Part shown: positions 8,991-22,065 of the stretch, in pieces
Position numbering within the stretch: position 1 is the first letter of the stretch
How the letters are laid out: the number at the start of each line of letters is the position of its first letter
Assembly (NCBI RefSeq): GCF_900141745.1
Contig: NZ_FSRM01000001.1
Coordinates: 2,232,001-2,296,000, forward strand
From: Paraburkholderia phenazinium
GTDB taxonomy: Bacteria; Pseudomonadota; Gammaproteobacteria; Burkholderiales; Burkholderiaceae
DNA: 64,000 bases
Reading direction: 5' to 3'
The notes under the pieces: model-generated
Database searches by the model: none
Seen by the model: the letters and a program-made list of their open reading frames with translations, nothing else
What the model was told of the DNA's origin: nothing
Made by a program: the position numbers and the translations under genes

Positions 8991-10148
8991 TCATTCGATA
9001 AAGAGCGATGCGAGCACGCGGCGGCGCCAGAATTTGCGCAGATCGCCGCGTGTAATGTTGAGCGTCACCGAGCCGGTGTCGCCGCATAGTGTGAGGCCCA
9101 GTTCGCCGAGTTGGCCCGACTGCAAGGCAGCGAGAGCAGGGGCGAACCAGTCGGTTTCGAGCGCGGCGAAGGCCGCATTCCAGCGGCCCCAGTCCTGCTC
9201 GATATAGGGCGCGGAAAATGGGTCGAGCTCGACGAGCGTTGTTGATGCCGTTGCTGTGGCGCCGTTGCCGGCTTGCTGAGCACCGCTCGCGCCGTTCGCG
9301 CGCGGTGCCGTGGCGGCGCTGGGCGTGAGGGCTGCAAACGAAGCCGGCGGCGGCCCGATCTCGACCCCGCCAGCGGTGAGCCCGAGGCCGCGCGTCGCCG
9401 CTGCGTCCGACAGCACTCGCGTGAACGGGCTTTTAACCGGTTGCGCGGCACCTTGCGCATGGAACCAGATGGAATTGACCGCGGGCAGGCCGCGCGCTTC
9501 GCGCGCCTCGTTGACCGGATGCTCGAACCACGCCATCTGCACTTCGTTCTGCAGTTTCATCCAGGCGCGCGAGCGCTGGCCGGTGTGGGCTTCGTGCGGC
9601 AGCCAGATCTCGATGTTGCGGCCGCTGGCACGCAGCGGCGACGCGCCGGCCAACGTGCCGAAGGCGTCGCTCGCCAGATACCAGCGCGATGGATGGGGCG
9701 CCTCGATGCGCACGCCCAGTTCTTCGATCAGCGGCCTCGCGACCTCGAGCAGCGTCGCGGCTTCGGTGTCCGTCAGTTCGAGCGAGGCCGGATCGATCAG
9801 GACCAGATGGTCGTGCGCGATGCGTACGTGCACCGGTTGCACGCACGCCCAGGTCGACGTGCCGGGTTCGCCGCCATCGGCGCGCAGCATGTAGGGGGCG
9901 AGCGGCGCTTCGTCCGCAGCCCCTTCGCCGCTCGCGACCGTGCCGAACTGACGGGCCACCCAGCGTTCGTGCGGGAGCGTGCGCTGGAAGTCCTCGCCGA
10001 TCACCCGTTCGACCAGCGTGGCTCTTGCGACCAGCTTGTCGAGGGCGGGACTTTCGATGTTATGCAGCGCGGTGGAGGCGTCGGCTGCAGCGGGCAGCGC
10101 GAAGGGCAGGAGGAGTTGAAGACGGTTGGCGTGCATGATGCTCGGCAT
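8991..10148 (-). CDS. RpfE-like conserved protein (phosphoglycerate-mutase-like annotation in relatives)
   Basis: A 385-residue protein with no motif I can tie to catalysis. Beta-proteobacterial relatives are often annotated as RpfE-type regulatory protein or cofactor-independent phosphoglycerate mutase-like. The position beside recJ fits: in Xanthomonas, rpfE adjoins recJ. The N-terminal half is leucine-rich (RLQLLLPFALPAAAD). Residues about 270-310 are an Ala/Gly/Thr linker, and the end is basic (DLRKFWRRR). Two starts compete: ATG at 10148 (MPSIMHAN) and ATG at 10136 (MHANRLQ), neither with a strong ribosome site. Transcription probably continues into recJ. The molecular function is unknown. 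Confidence 0.7.
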   Translation of the reverse strand: MPSIMHANRLQLLLPFALPAAADASTALHNIESPALDKLVARATLVERVIGEDFQRTLPHERWVARQFGTVASGEGAADEAPLAPYMLRADGGEPGTSTWACVQPVHVRIAHDHLVLIDPASLELTDTEAATLLEVARPLIEELGVRIEAPHPSRWYLASDAFGTLAGASPLRASGRNIEIWLPHEAHTGQRSRAWMKLQNEVQMAWFEHPVNEAREARGLPAVNSIWFHAQGAAQPVKSPFTRVLSDAAATRGLGLTAGGVEIGPPPASFAALTPSAATAPRANGASGAQQAGNGATATASTTLVELDPFSAPYIEQDWGRWNAAFAALETDWFAPALAALQSGQLGELGLTLCGDTGSVTLNITRGDLRKFWRRRVLASLFIE

Positions 10149-10470
10149 TGTATGGCAAACTTCGCGCTTGACCGACGGTAGATGAGCGGCAGTGGACGGG
10201 CGGCGTCGAAGGGACGGTATTAAGGCTCTGGTAATGTACCCGTGCGGTGCAGCATGGACAGCTCGGTGCACCGCCCCGACGCTGGAAGCGGTACCAGCCC
10301 GGCAGCCCCAGCGGTTTGCGCATCGAACCGGAACCATCCGCCCCGATCCGGCACCAATGGTCACGACCCTCGAACTGCATGGCGCGCGGGATTGCCACCG
10401 TCATGCGCTGCACCAACGGTCGAACACCGACGCCGCAGCACGAGGCTGAAGAACGCAGAAAAGGATTCGC
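10149..10470. other. Divergent promoter region, RpfE-like gene / lolC
   Basis: 322 bp between divergent genes, so both promoters should be here. I see no convincing gene. An 8-bp inverted repeat pairs 10244-10251 with 10267-10274 around a 15-nt loop and could be a regulatory structure. No clear -10/-35 pair was found on either strand. Confidence 0.4.
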
Positions 10471-11724
10471 TTGAAATTTCCCTACGAATGGACAATTGGC
10501 TGGCGCTACACCCGCGCCGGCAAACGCACGACCGGTAACGGCTTTATCTCCTTCATCGCGCTCGTCTCGATGTCGGGCATTGCGCTCGGCGTCGCGGCGC
10601 TGATCGTCGTGCTGTCGGTGATGAACGGCTTCCAGAAAGAGGTGCGCGACCGCATGCTGTCGGTGCTTGCGCACGTCGAGATCTTTTCGCCGACCGGCTC
10701 CATGCCGAACTGGCAGTTGACCGCCAAGGAAGCGAAGCAGAACAAGGAAGTGATCGGCGCGGCGCCGTATGTCGACGCCCAGGCGCTGTTGACCCGTCAG
10801 GACGCCGTGAGCGGCGTCGCGCTGCGTGGTGTCGACCCGGCGCTCGAGCCGCAGGTGTCCGATATCTACAAGGAAATGAAAGGCGGCCAACTGTCCGACC
10901 TGAAGCCGGGCGATTTCGGCATCGTGCTGGGCGCGGATCTCGCCGCTAACCTGGGTGTGATGGTTGGCGACAAGATCACGCTGGTGGCGCCCGAGGGCAC
11001 CATCACCCCTGCAGGAATGCTGCCACGCCTGAAGCAGTTCACCGTGGTCGGCGTCTTCGAATCGGGCCACTACGAATACGACAGCACGCTCGCGCTGATC
11101 AACATTCAGGACGCGCAGGTGCTGTTCCGGCTCGCTGCGCCCACCGGCGTGCGCTTACGCCTGAAGGACATGCAGCGCGCGCCGGAGGTCGCGCACCAGT
11201 TGGCGCGCACGCTTTCCGGTGACCTCTACATCCGCGACTGGACCCAGCAGAACAAGACCTGGTTTTCCGCCGTGCAGATCGAAAAGCGCATGATGTTCAT
11301 CATCCTTACGCTGATCATTGCGGTGGCGGCGTTCAACCTGGTGTCGTCGCTGGTGATGACGGTGACCAACAAGCAGGCGGATATCGCGATCCTGCGCACG
11401 CTTGGCGCGCAGCCCAGCTCGATCATGAAGATCTTCGTGGTGCAGGGCGTGACGATCGGCTTTATCGGTACCGCAACCGGTGTGGCGCTCGGGTGTCTGA
11501 TCGCGTGGAGCATTCCGTGGCTCGTGCCCATGATCGAGCATCTGCTCGGCGTGCAGTTCCTGCCGCCGTCGGTGTATTTCATCAGCGAGCTGCCGTCCGA
11601 GCTGGTGCCCGCAGATGTGATCCGGATCGGCGTGATCGCGTTCGTGCTGGCATCGCTGGCGACGCTGTATCCGAGCTGGCGCGGTGCGAAGGTTCGCCCG
11701 GCGGAGGCGCTGCGTTATGAATGA
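10471..11724 (+). CDS. lolC: Lipoprotein-releasing ABC transporter permease LolC/E
   Basis: This is the inner-membrane subunit of the LolCDE machine, which extracts outer-membrane lipoproteins and passes them to LolA. The 417-residue protein has a first membrane segment at about 25-50, a large periplasmic loop, then three membrane segments starting near 272, 320 and 380 (MacB-core plus FtsX-like topology). The start is TTG at 10471 with AAGGA five bases upstream, giving [17 protein letters not shown]. Its last 8 bp overlap lolD, indicating translational coupling. Only one permease gene is next to lolD; a single LolC/E protein may serve both permease roles. Confidence 0.95.
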   Translation: MKFPYEWTIGWRYTRAGKRTTGNGFISFIALVSMSGIALGVAALIVVLSVMNGFQKEVRDRMLSVLAHVEIFSPTGSMPNWQLTAKEAKQNKEVIGAAPYVDAQALLTRQDAVSGVALRGVDPALEPQVSDIYKEMKGGQLSDLKPGDFGIVLGADLAANLGVMVGDKITLVAPEGTITPAGMLPRLKQFTVVGVFESGHYEYDSTLALINIQDAQVLFRLAAPTGVRLRLKDMQRAPEVAHQLARTLSGDLYIRDWTQQNKTWFSAVQIEKRMMFIILTLIIAVAAFNLVSSLVMTVTNKQADIAILRTLGAQPSSIMKIFVVQGVTIGFIGTATGVALGCLIAWSIPWLVPMIEHLLGVQFLPPSVYFISELPSELVPADVIRIGVIAFVLASLATLYPSWRGAKVRPAEALRYE

Positions 11725-12457
11725 TCGTTCCATTGGCCAGGCCATGACCCCAGACAGCGCGCTGCATCCGTATGTCCTCGAAGCGACCGGCATCTCGAAG
11801 TCGTTCGTGCAGGGCGGCCTGAACGTGCAGGTGCTGAACAACACAGAACTGTCAGTGCGGCGCGGCGAGAAGCTGGCAATCGTCGGCGCGTCGGGTTCCG
11901 GCAAGAGCACACTGTTGCACGTGCTGGGCGGCCTCGACGATCCGAGCACGGGCGAAGTCTCGGTGCTGGGTAAGCCGTTCACGAAACTCTCGGAGCGTGA
12001 GCGCAACGAACTACGCAATCGCGCGCTCGGTTTTGTGTATCAGTTCCATCATCTGCTGGCGGAATTCACTGCGCTCGACAATGTCGCGATGCCGCTGCGC
12101 ATCCGCCGCATGCCAACTGACGAGGCGCGTCGCACGGCATTGCAGACGCTGGAACGCGTGGGCCTCGCGCATCGCGCGAAACACCGCCCGGGCGAGCTCT
12201 CGGGCGGCGAGCGTCAGCGTGTGGCGATCGCGCGTGCGCTCGTCACGAACCCGGCCTGCGTGCTGGCTGACGAGCCCACCGGCAATCTCGATGGCGGCAC
12301 CGCGGATTCGGTGTTTAACCTGATGCTCGAACTGTCGCAAACCTTCGATACCAGCTTCGTGATCGTCACGCACGATCCCGATCTGGCGGCGCGCTGCGAT
12401 CGCATCATGCGTCTGCGCGACGGCGTGCTGCACGAAGAGCCGCACGTTCCGGTCTAA
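11717..12457 (+). CDS. lolD: Lipoprotein-releasing ABC transporter ATPase LolD
   Basis: This is the cytoplasmic ATPase that powers LolC. The 246-residue protein has all ABC motifs: Walker [10 protein letters not shown], signature [15 protein letters not shown], Walker [13 protein letters not shown] and the H-loop VTHD. ATG at 11717 overlaps the end of lolC; an earlier frame start at 11684 and a later ATG at 11744 are less likely. It is followed 25 bp later by tatD, and the three genes probably form one transcript. Confidence 0.95.
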   Translation: MNDRSIGQAMTPDSALHPYVLEATGISKSFVQGGLNVQVLNNTELSVRRGEKLAIVGASGSGKSTLLHVLGGLDDPSTGEVSVLGKPFTKLSERERNELRNRALGFVYQFHHLLAEFTALDNVAMPLRIRRMPTDEARRTALQTLERVGLAHRAKHRPGELSGGERQRVAIARALVTNPACVLADEPTGNLDGGTADSVFNLMLELSQTFDTSFVIVTHDPDLAARCDRIMRLRDGVLHEEPHVPV

Positions 12458-12482
12458 CGTCTTTTGCTGCCGGGGCGCCAGC

Positions 12483-13271
12483 ATGTGGATCGATACGCAC
12501 TGCCATCTCGACGCGTCGGAATTCGACGCGGATCGTGACGCGGTCGCTTCTGCGGCTTGCGAGGCAGGCGTAGCGCGCATCGTGATTCCGGGTGTGGCGC
12601 GCGAGAACTTCGCGCGGGTGCGTGAACTCGCGCATCGCGTGAAGGGCGGTGCGTACGCGCTCGGGATTCATCCGCTCTTTACGCCCGGTGCGCAGGACGC
12701 CGATCTCGACGTGCTCCGCATGGAGATCGAAGCAAGTCTGGACGATCCGCTGTTTGTCGGACTTGGGGAAATCGGCCTCGATTATTTCGTCGCGGGCCTC
12801 GACGATGGGCGTCAGCAGTTCTTTTACAACGAGCAGCTGAAACTCGCGCACGAATTCGATTTGCCGGTGATTTGCCACGTGCGCAAATCGCAGGACCAGG
12901 TGCTCAAAGGCTTGCGCCGGCATAGCGTGCATCGCGGCATCGCCCATGCGTTCAACGGCAGTTTTCAGCAGGCCCAGGCGTTCATCGATCACGGCATGCA
13001 TCTTGGCTTCGGCGGCAATCTGACGTTCGAGCGCGCGCTGCAGATTCGTCGTCTCGCGGCGCAATTGCCGCTCGATGCGCTGGTGGTCGAAACCGACGCG
13101 CCGGACATCGCTCCTTCATGGCTTTATCGCCAACGCAATACGCCGGACCAGATTCCCGCCATCGGCGCGGGACTCGCGCAACTGCGCGGCATCGGCGTAG
13201 ACGAGCTTTCCATAGGCACAACGGCTAACGCTCACGCCGCGCTGCCGCGGCTAGCACTTTCGTCTGCATAA
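12483..13271 (+). CDS. tatD: TatD-family metal-dependent deoxyribonuclease
   Basis: TatD-family proteins are TIM-barrel metal-dependent hydrolases with 3'-5' DNase activity in characterised members. The 262-residue protein shows the metal motifs in order: DTHCHLD at residues 4-10, GEIGLDY near 95, CHVRKSQ near 131, and ETDAPD near 203 (the last aspartate is catalytic). The start ATG at 12483 begins at the first beta strand, as usual. It sits between lolD and comEC. TatD versus YcfH or YjjV subfamily cannot be settled by eye; the lolD-side location resembles YcfH. Confidence 0.88.
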   Translation: MWIDTHCHLDASEFDADRDAVASAACEAGVARIVIPGVARENFARVRELAHRVKGGAYALGIHPLFTPGAQDADLDVLRMEIEASLDDPLFVGLGEIGLDYFVAGLDDGRQQFFYNEQLKLAHEFDLPVICHVRKSQDQVLKGLRRHSVHRGIAHAFNGSFQQAQAFIDHGMHLGFGGNLTFERALQIRRLAAQLPLDALVVETDAPDIAPSWLYRQRNTPDQIPAIGAGLAQLRGIGVDELSIGTTANAHAALPRLALSSA

Positions 13272-13412
13272 TCTTTCCTGGTGGTTCGCGCCGGGCGGAA
13301 CACGCGTCCGGTAATTCGTCTGAAATGGCTTCTGACCTGCATGCGTTGGCTACGCCCGGTGGCATTGGGTGGCAGTCCGGCGCGGCCGGCTGGCGAGCAG
13401 GGCGGAGGGCGA

Positions 13413-16226
13413 ATGCGGGCAGTGTGGTGTGGTTTTGCGTTGGGTGTGATTGTCTTGCAGCAGCAGGCGGCATTGCCTGTGTGGCGCGAGTGGCTTGTGC
13501 TGTTGCTGATATCTGGCGGCGCGCTCGCTTGGGCTTGCTGGTGCTTGCGAGGGCAGAGAAGCTGCACGGCCGCTCGGTGCGCGTCAGCCTGGTGGTACGG
13601 GATACGCTGGCGTGTGTACACCGGTTGGTGCGCGGTCTTGTTGGCCGCAGCATGTGTCGGATTCGGTTATGCAGCCTGGCGGGCCGAAATGCGTCTTGCC
13701 CTGAGCTTGCCTACCGCGTGGGAGGGACGCGACCTCGAAGTGCAGGGCGCCATTCGAGGTCTGCCGAGCCGTGACGAGAAGGGCGCGCGCTTTCTGTTCG
13801 ACGTGGATTCTGTTGCTGCGCCGATCGAACATTTTCCTCGCACGATTCAACTGGCGTGGATCGATCAGAAGGGCCCGCCGCCGCCATTGCTCGAACCCGG
13901 CGCGCGCTGGCGTCTGACGGTACGGCTCAAGCGTCCGCACAGCAATGCCAACTTCGGCGTGCGCGACGCCGAAGCGGGCTTGCTGGCACGCAATGTCCGC
14001 GCAACGGGTTATGTCAATGCGCCTGCTACGGCACGGCGTCTCGATGGTTACGCGGGCGGCCTGGGTGTCAGCGTGGACCGCTGGCGCGCGGCACTGCGTG
14101 CGCGCATCGACACCGTGCTGGCCGACGCCCCGCATCGCGGCATTGTCGTGGCGCTCGCGGTCGGCGCGCAGGACGAGGTCAGCGCCGCCGACTGGCTGCT
14201 GATGCGCGCCACCGGCACGAGCCACCTGGTGGCCATCTCCGGTCTGCACATTGGTTTCGTTGCGGGCCTCGCCGGATGGCTGGCCGGCGCGCTGTGGCGG
14301 CGGTCGGGCCTGGTTGGGCGCAACTGGCCGTTGCGAATTCCGGCGCAACTCGTCGCGGTGACTGCGGGGACGATGTTCGCTGCGCTGCATGCGGCGCTCG
14401 CCGGGTTCAATGTGCCGGCGCAACGGGCATTGTGGATGGCGGGTGTGGTGGCGTTGGCGTTTGTCAGCGGACGCAGTGTCGCGCCGTCGTGGGTGTTGGC
14501 CTGGGCGCTTGGTCTTGTGCTGTTGCTTGATCCGTGGGCGCCGGTGTCCGCGGGGTTCTGGCTGTCGTTCTGCGCGGTGGCGGCGATCCTGTATGCGATG
14601 TCGGGGCGGCCGCGTGTGCGGGCGGATGAGCGCGGCGATGGAGCGGGGGGTGGGCCTGGCGTTGATCCTGATGCAGGCGGTGGCGGTGGCGGTGGCGGTG
14701 GCGGTGGCGGTGGCGGTGGCGGTGGCAGTGGCAGTGGCAGTGCTGGCGTCGGTGCAGCTAGCGGCCAGGCTACCACGCATTTCTCCACCCGCCTGCTCCG
14801 CGTCGTATGCGCCCGTGGCCGGGCGCTCATCGAGCGTATGCGCGGTGCCGCACACGTCCAGTTTGCGGTGACGATCGCGCTTGCCCCGCTCACTATCTAC
14901 TGGTTCTCGCAGATTCCATTGATCGGGCCACTCGCCAATGCGTTTGCGATTCCCTGGGTCAGTCTGTTCGTCACTCCCGCAGTATTGGCCGGCGTCGCGT
15001 TGCCGATGCCTGTCGACGCGTATGCGTTTCGTGCCGCCCATGCTTTGCTCGAACTGCTCGTCGCGGGATTGCAGATGTTGTCCGGCCCTGGCTGGACGCT
15101 CTGGCGCTTGCCGCAGCCGAATGGCTGGGTGCTGGCCGTCGCGGCGGTGGGTGTCGTCTGGTGTCTCGCTCCGCGCGGCTGGCCGTTACGCTGGGCAGCG
15201 CCGCTAACGTGGCTGCCGCTTCTGTTGCCACCTCCTCCGGGGCCGCCGTCGGGCTCGTTCAGATTGACCGCGCTCGACATCGGCCAGGGTTCGTCGATCC
15301 TCGTCGAAACGACCCATCACGCGTTGCTGTTCGACGCGGGCCCAGGGCCGGAGTCGACCCACGCCGGCGAGCGGGTGGTGGTGCCGTATCTGCACGCCAA
15401 CGGCGTGTACACGCTCGACACGATGGTGATCAGCCATGAGGATTCCGATCACTCGGGCGGCGCGCCGGCCGTATTGCAAGGCGTCGAGGTGCGCCAGTTG
15501 CTGGGCGGCCTCGTGCCGTCGAATGCGCTTTGGGACAAAGCCCGTGCCGTCGGTGCCGACACGGTGCGCTGTGCGGCGGGGCAGCACTGGCAATGGGACG
15601 GCGTCGATTTCAGCATTCTCTGGCCCGACCCCGGGCCGTTATCAGGCAATCCGAATGCGCATTGCTGCGTGCTGCGTGTCAGTATCGCGGGCTCCGGCGA
15701 ATCTCCTGGTCACACAACTGGCAGCCCCGCCGCGCCCAGTGTCAGCGCGCTGCTGGCTGCGGATATCGAGGCACCGGTTGAGCGTATCCTGCTGGCGCGG
15801 GATCGCTCGGCGCTGCCCGCACAGATCCTTGTCGTGCCGCATCACGGCAGCAAGACTTCGTCGACCGAGCCGTTCCTCGACTCTATCGAGCCGCTTGTCG
15901 CGGTATTTCAGGTAGGCTATCGCAACCGTTTTCATCATCCGAATCCGGGTGTCTTCGAACGCTATCTGGGACGGCACATCGAACTCACGCGCAGCGACAC
16001 CGACGGCGCGGTGCAAATCATGGCGGCGGGCAACCGTGCGCAGGGCTACCTGGCGGCGGGCAACCGTGCGCAGGGCAACCTGGCGGCGGGCGACCATGCG
16101 CAGGGCACCTTGCCGGCGGGCACTCATGCACACAGCGACCCGGCGCAGGACGCACCATCGCCGCCCGCCACACTCACGCTCGAACGGTATCGCACTGCGT
16201 ATCACCGGTACTGGATGGACCGATGA
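13413..16226 (+). CDS. comEC: DNA internalisation protein ComEC/Rec2
   Basis: ComEC forms the inner-membrane channel that takes up single-stranded DNA during transformation. From 13413 the protein has 937 residues: an N-terminal soluble region (DUF4131-like), a Competence-domain membrane core (including GTSHLVAISGLHIGFVAG), and a C-terminal metallo-beta-lactamase domain starting near LTALDIGQGSSILVE with the metal motif SHEDSDHSGG. ATG at 13413 has GGAGG four to five bases upstream; ATG at 13341 and GTG at 13281 are alternatives. Two repeat tracts are unusual: a Gly-Gly/Gly-Ser run at residues 422-443 in the membrane core, and four decapeptide repeats at 870-909 near the C-terminus. Confidence 0.93.
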   Translation: MRAVWCGFALGVIVLQQQAALPVWREWLVLLLISGGALAWACWCLRGQRSCTAARCASAWWYGIRWRVYTGWCAVLLAAACVGFGYAAWRAEMRLALSLPTAWEGRDLEVQGAIRGLPSRDEKGARFLFDVDSVAAPIEHFPRTIQLAWIDQKGPPPPLLEPGARWRLTVRLKRPHSNANFGVRDAEAGLLARNVRATGYVNAPATARRLDGYAGGLGVSVDRWRAALRARIDTVLADAPHRGIVVALAVGAQDEVSAADWLLMRATGTSHLVAISGLHIGFVAGLAGWLAGALWRRSGLVGRNWPLRIPAQLVAVTAGTMFAALHAALAGFNVPAQRALWMAGVVALAFVSGRSVAPSWVLAWALGLVLLLDPWAPVSAGFWLSFCAVAAILYAMSGRPRVRADERGDGAGGGPGVDPDAGGGGGGGGGGGGGGGGGSGSGSAGVGAASGQATTHFSTRLLRVVCARGRALIERMRGAAHVQFAVTIALAPLTIYWFSQIPLIGPLANAFAIPWVSLFVTPAVLAGVALPMPVDAYAFRAAHALLELLVAGLQMLSGPGWTLWRLPQPNGWVLAVAAVGVVWCLAPRGWPLRWAAPLTWLPLLLPPPPGPPSGSFRLTALDIGQGSSILVETTHHALLFDAGPGPESTHAGERVVVPYLHANGVYTLDTMVISHEDSDHSGGAPAVLQGVEVRQLLGGLVPSNALWDKARAVGADTVRCAAGQHWQWDGVDFSILWPDPGPLSGNPNAHCCVLRVSIAGSGESPGHTTGSPAAPSVSALLAADIEAPVERILLARDRSALPAQILVVPHHGSKTSSTEPFLDSIEPLVAVFQVGYRNRFHHPNPGVFERYLGRHIELTRSDTDGAVQIMAAGNRAQGYLAAGNRAQGNLAAGDHAQGTLPAGTHAHSDPAQDAPSPPATLTLERYRTAYHRYWMDR
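14676..14741 (+). repeat. Hexanucleotide microsatellite inside comEC
   Basis: Eight copies of GGCGGT (14676-14723) are followed by three of GGCAGT (14724-14741). They are in phase with comEC codons and encode (Gly-Gly)8(Gly-Ser)3. Because the unit is six bases, slippage would lengthen or shorten the linker without breaking the frame. Confidence 0.95.
16020..16139 (+). repeat. Four 30-bp tandem repeats near the 3' end of comEC
   Basis: Units begin at 16020, 16050, 16080 and 16110. Each encodes a decapeptide of the form (M/L)-A-A-G-(N/D)-(R/H)-A-Q-G-x. The first two are nearly identical, the third has a few changes and the fourth is the most diverged, as in a tandem array decaying toward one end. 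Confidence 0.93.
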
Positions 16227-16292
16227 AGGACGCTCGCGCCACACCCGGCCGGGCGCCTCGCGCAACATAATCAGGAACGGAGACAGCAGCAC

Positions 16293-17099
16293 TTGAAAAA
16301 CATCATTCACTTCTCCCACGCCAACGGTTTCCCGGCGTCGACCTACCGGACCATCTTTGCCGAGCTCGCCGACGACTACGAGGTCCGCTTCATCGAGCGC
16401 ATCGGCCATGACACGCGCTTTCCTGTGACGCAGGACTGGCCGCATCTGGTGGAGCAGTTGCTGGACGACATCAGCCGGTCATACGAGCAACCGGTCTGGC
16501 TGGTCGGTCATTCGCTCGGCGGCTATCTTTCACTGATGGCGGCGTTGAAGAAGCCGCAGTGGGTGAGGGGCGTCGTGATGCTCGACTCCCCGGTGATCGC
16601 TGGCTGGCGCAGCAGCATGCTACGCGTGTCGCAATGGACCGGGCTCGACGAACGTCTCTCGCCGGCGGCCGCGACCCGCACGCGCCGAACGCAGTGGGCG
16701 AGCCGCGATGAAGCGTGGCGCCACTTTCATTCGAAACCCGCCTTCGCGCGCTGGGACGAACGGATGCTGTCCGACTATATCGACTTCGGCATTCCACAAG
16801 CCTCGCCTGACGGCAGTCGCGCGCTCGCCTTCGACCGGCGCACCGAATACAGGATCTACAAGACCTTGCCGCACACGCTCGGCTCGCGGCTGGCGCGTGG
16901 CGCGCCGGTGCCGGTCGGCTTCATCGCCGGGACCCATTCGAAGGAGATTCGCCAGGCCGGGCTGGAGGCCACACGCCGCGTTACCGGGGGCCACCTGGAA
17001 TGGATCCAGGGCAGCCATCTCTATCCGATGGAGAAACCGATCGAAACCGCGCGGGCCGTGCAGCGGATGCTGCGCGAACTCGAACGGCCGCCTGCCTGA
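16293..17099 (+). CDS. Alpha/beta hydrolase
   Basis: A 268-residue alpha/beta-hydrolase-fold protein. The oxyanion region HANGFPAST is near residue 9 and the nucleophile elbow GHSLGG is near 72, with serine as nucleophile. The catalytic histidine is probably in GSHLYPMEKP near the C-terminus. The substrate is unknown. The start is TTG at 16293 with GGAG about ten bases upstream, giving MKNIIHFSHANGF. It lies 66 bp after comEC on the same strand and may be read through from it; nothing in the context suggests a link to DNA uptake. Confidence 0.85.
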   Translation: MKNIIHFSHANGFPASTYRTIFAELADDYEVRFIERIGHDTRFPVTQDWPHLVEQLLDDISRSYEQPVWLVGHSLGGYLSLMAALKKPQWVRGVVMLDSPVIAGWRSSMLRVSQWTGLDERLSPAAATRTRRTQWASRDEAWRHFHSKPAFARWDERMLSDYIDFGIPQASPDGSRALAFDRRTEYRIYKTLPHTLGSRLARGAPVPVGFIAGTHSKEIRQAGLEATRRVTGGHLEWIQGSHLYPMEKPIETARAVQRMLRELERPPA

Positions 17100-19992
<2,893 letters not shown>

Positions 19993-20094
19993 TGCTGACC
20001 CGTGTGCTGTGTCGACCCGCTAGCCGGCGCAGTGCGTCTGAATCCGCTTTGAACCCCGATCTGAACCCAATGGTCGTCCAAGGTGTCTGGTTAG

Positions 20095-21444
<1,350 letters not shown>

Positions 21445-21516
21445 TCGCTAGTCTTGATCATGAGGTCGAATGCAGGTTTTGACCGTTGAGCCGGTTCTCC
21501 TTCGTTTCTGATTCAG

Positions 21517-21557
21517 CACGCCGCCCTGCGTATAGCGCAGGGCGGCGTGTATTTATT
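21517..21557 (+). terminator. eno terminator
   Basis: A 14-bp GC-rich stem pairs 21517-21530 with 21536-21549 around a 5-nt loop, followed by TATTTATT. It stands between eno and ftsB, so ftsB may depend on read-through or its own promoter. Confidence 0.8.
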
Positions 21558-21568
21558 GTGCTTACCTC

Positions 21569-22015
21569 ATGCGGCTTGTCACTGCTGTCCTGATCGTACT
21601 GCTGGCCCTGATCCAGTACCCACTCTGGTGGGGGCATGGGGGCTGGCTGCGCGTGCATGAGCTGCAAGGCGAACTGGCGCAGCAGATGCAGAAGAACGCG
21701 GACGAGAAGCTGCGCAACGAACGCATTGCGGGTGAAGTGCAGGATCTGCAGAATGGTACGGCCGCAGTGGAAGAGCGCGCGCGTTACGAGATGGGTATGG
21801 TGAAGGACGGCGAAGTGTTCGTGCAGTTCGTCGCGCCTAACGCGCCGTTGCCTACGCCGAATAACGCGTCGGTCACCACATCGACGCGTGGCGAGGTGTC
21901 CGCGGCGCCGGTGCGCGTGGTGCCGAATCCCGAATCGCGCGCGAAGCCGGATCGCAAGCGCGCCGGCAGGGACACGAAAGACAAGGGTTCGAAAGAGAAG
22001 AAGCCGGCGCAATAA
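21569..22015 (+). CDS. ftsB: Cell division protein FtsB
   Basis: FtsB is a bitopic inner-membrane protein of the divisome FtsQLB complex. The 148-residue product has a membrane segment at about 2-20, then a coiled coil at about 28-70 ([19 protein letters not shown]), then the conserved [17 protein letters not shown] region. From about residue 95 there is an extra basic, low-complexity tail ending in lysine-rich sequence, making it about 45 residues longer than E. coli FtsB. The eno-ftsB order is conserved in many proteobacteria. The ribosome site is weak. Confidence 0.92.
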   Translation: MRLVTAVLIVLLALIQYPLWWGHGGWLRVHELQGELAQQMQKNADEKLRNERIAGEVQDLQNGTAAVEERARYEMGMVKDGEVFVQFVAPNAPLPTPNNASVTTSTRGEVSAAPVRVVPNPESRAKPDRKRAGRDTKDKGSKEKKPAQ

Positions 22016-22024
22016 GCCGGGTTG

Positions 22025-22058
22025 GCCTGCCCGCATGTGCGAGCAGGCGTTTCTGCTT
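22025..22058 (+). terminator. Possible terminator between ftsB and hslO
   Basis: Six pairs (22025-22030 with 22043-22048) enclose a second small CGCA/TGCG stem; GTTTCTGCTT follows. It lies between two convergent genes. The T tract is poor. Confidence 0.4.
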
Positions 22059-22065
22059 AATGCCG

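Noticed and set aside
13584..15041. Long minus-strand frame (485 codons) within comEC
   Set aside because: Arginine- and threonine-rich composition with no family motif; it is the reverse shadow of comEC in GC-rich DNA.
16020..16139. 30-bp repeats that could suggest a CRISPR array
   Set aside because: The units are contiguous with no spacers, diverge progressively and encode in-frame peptide repeats inside comEC.
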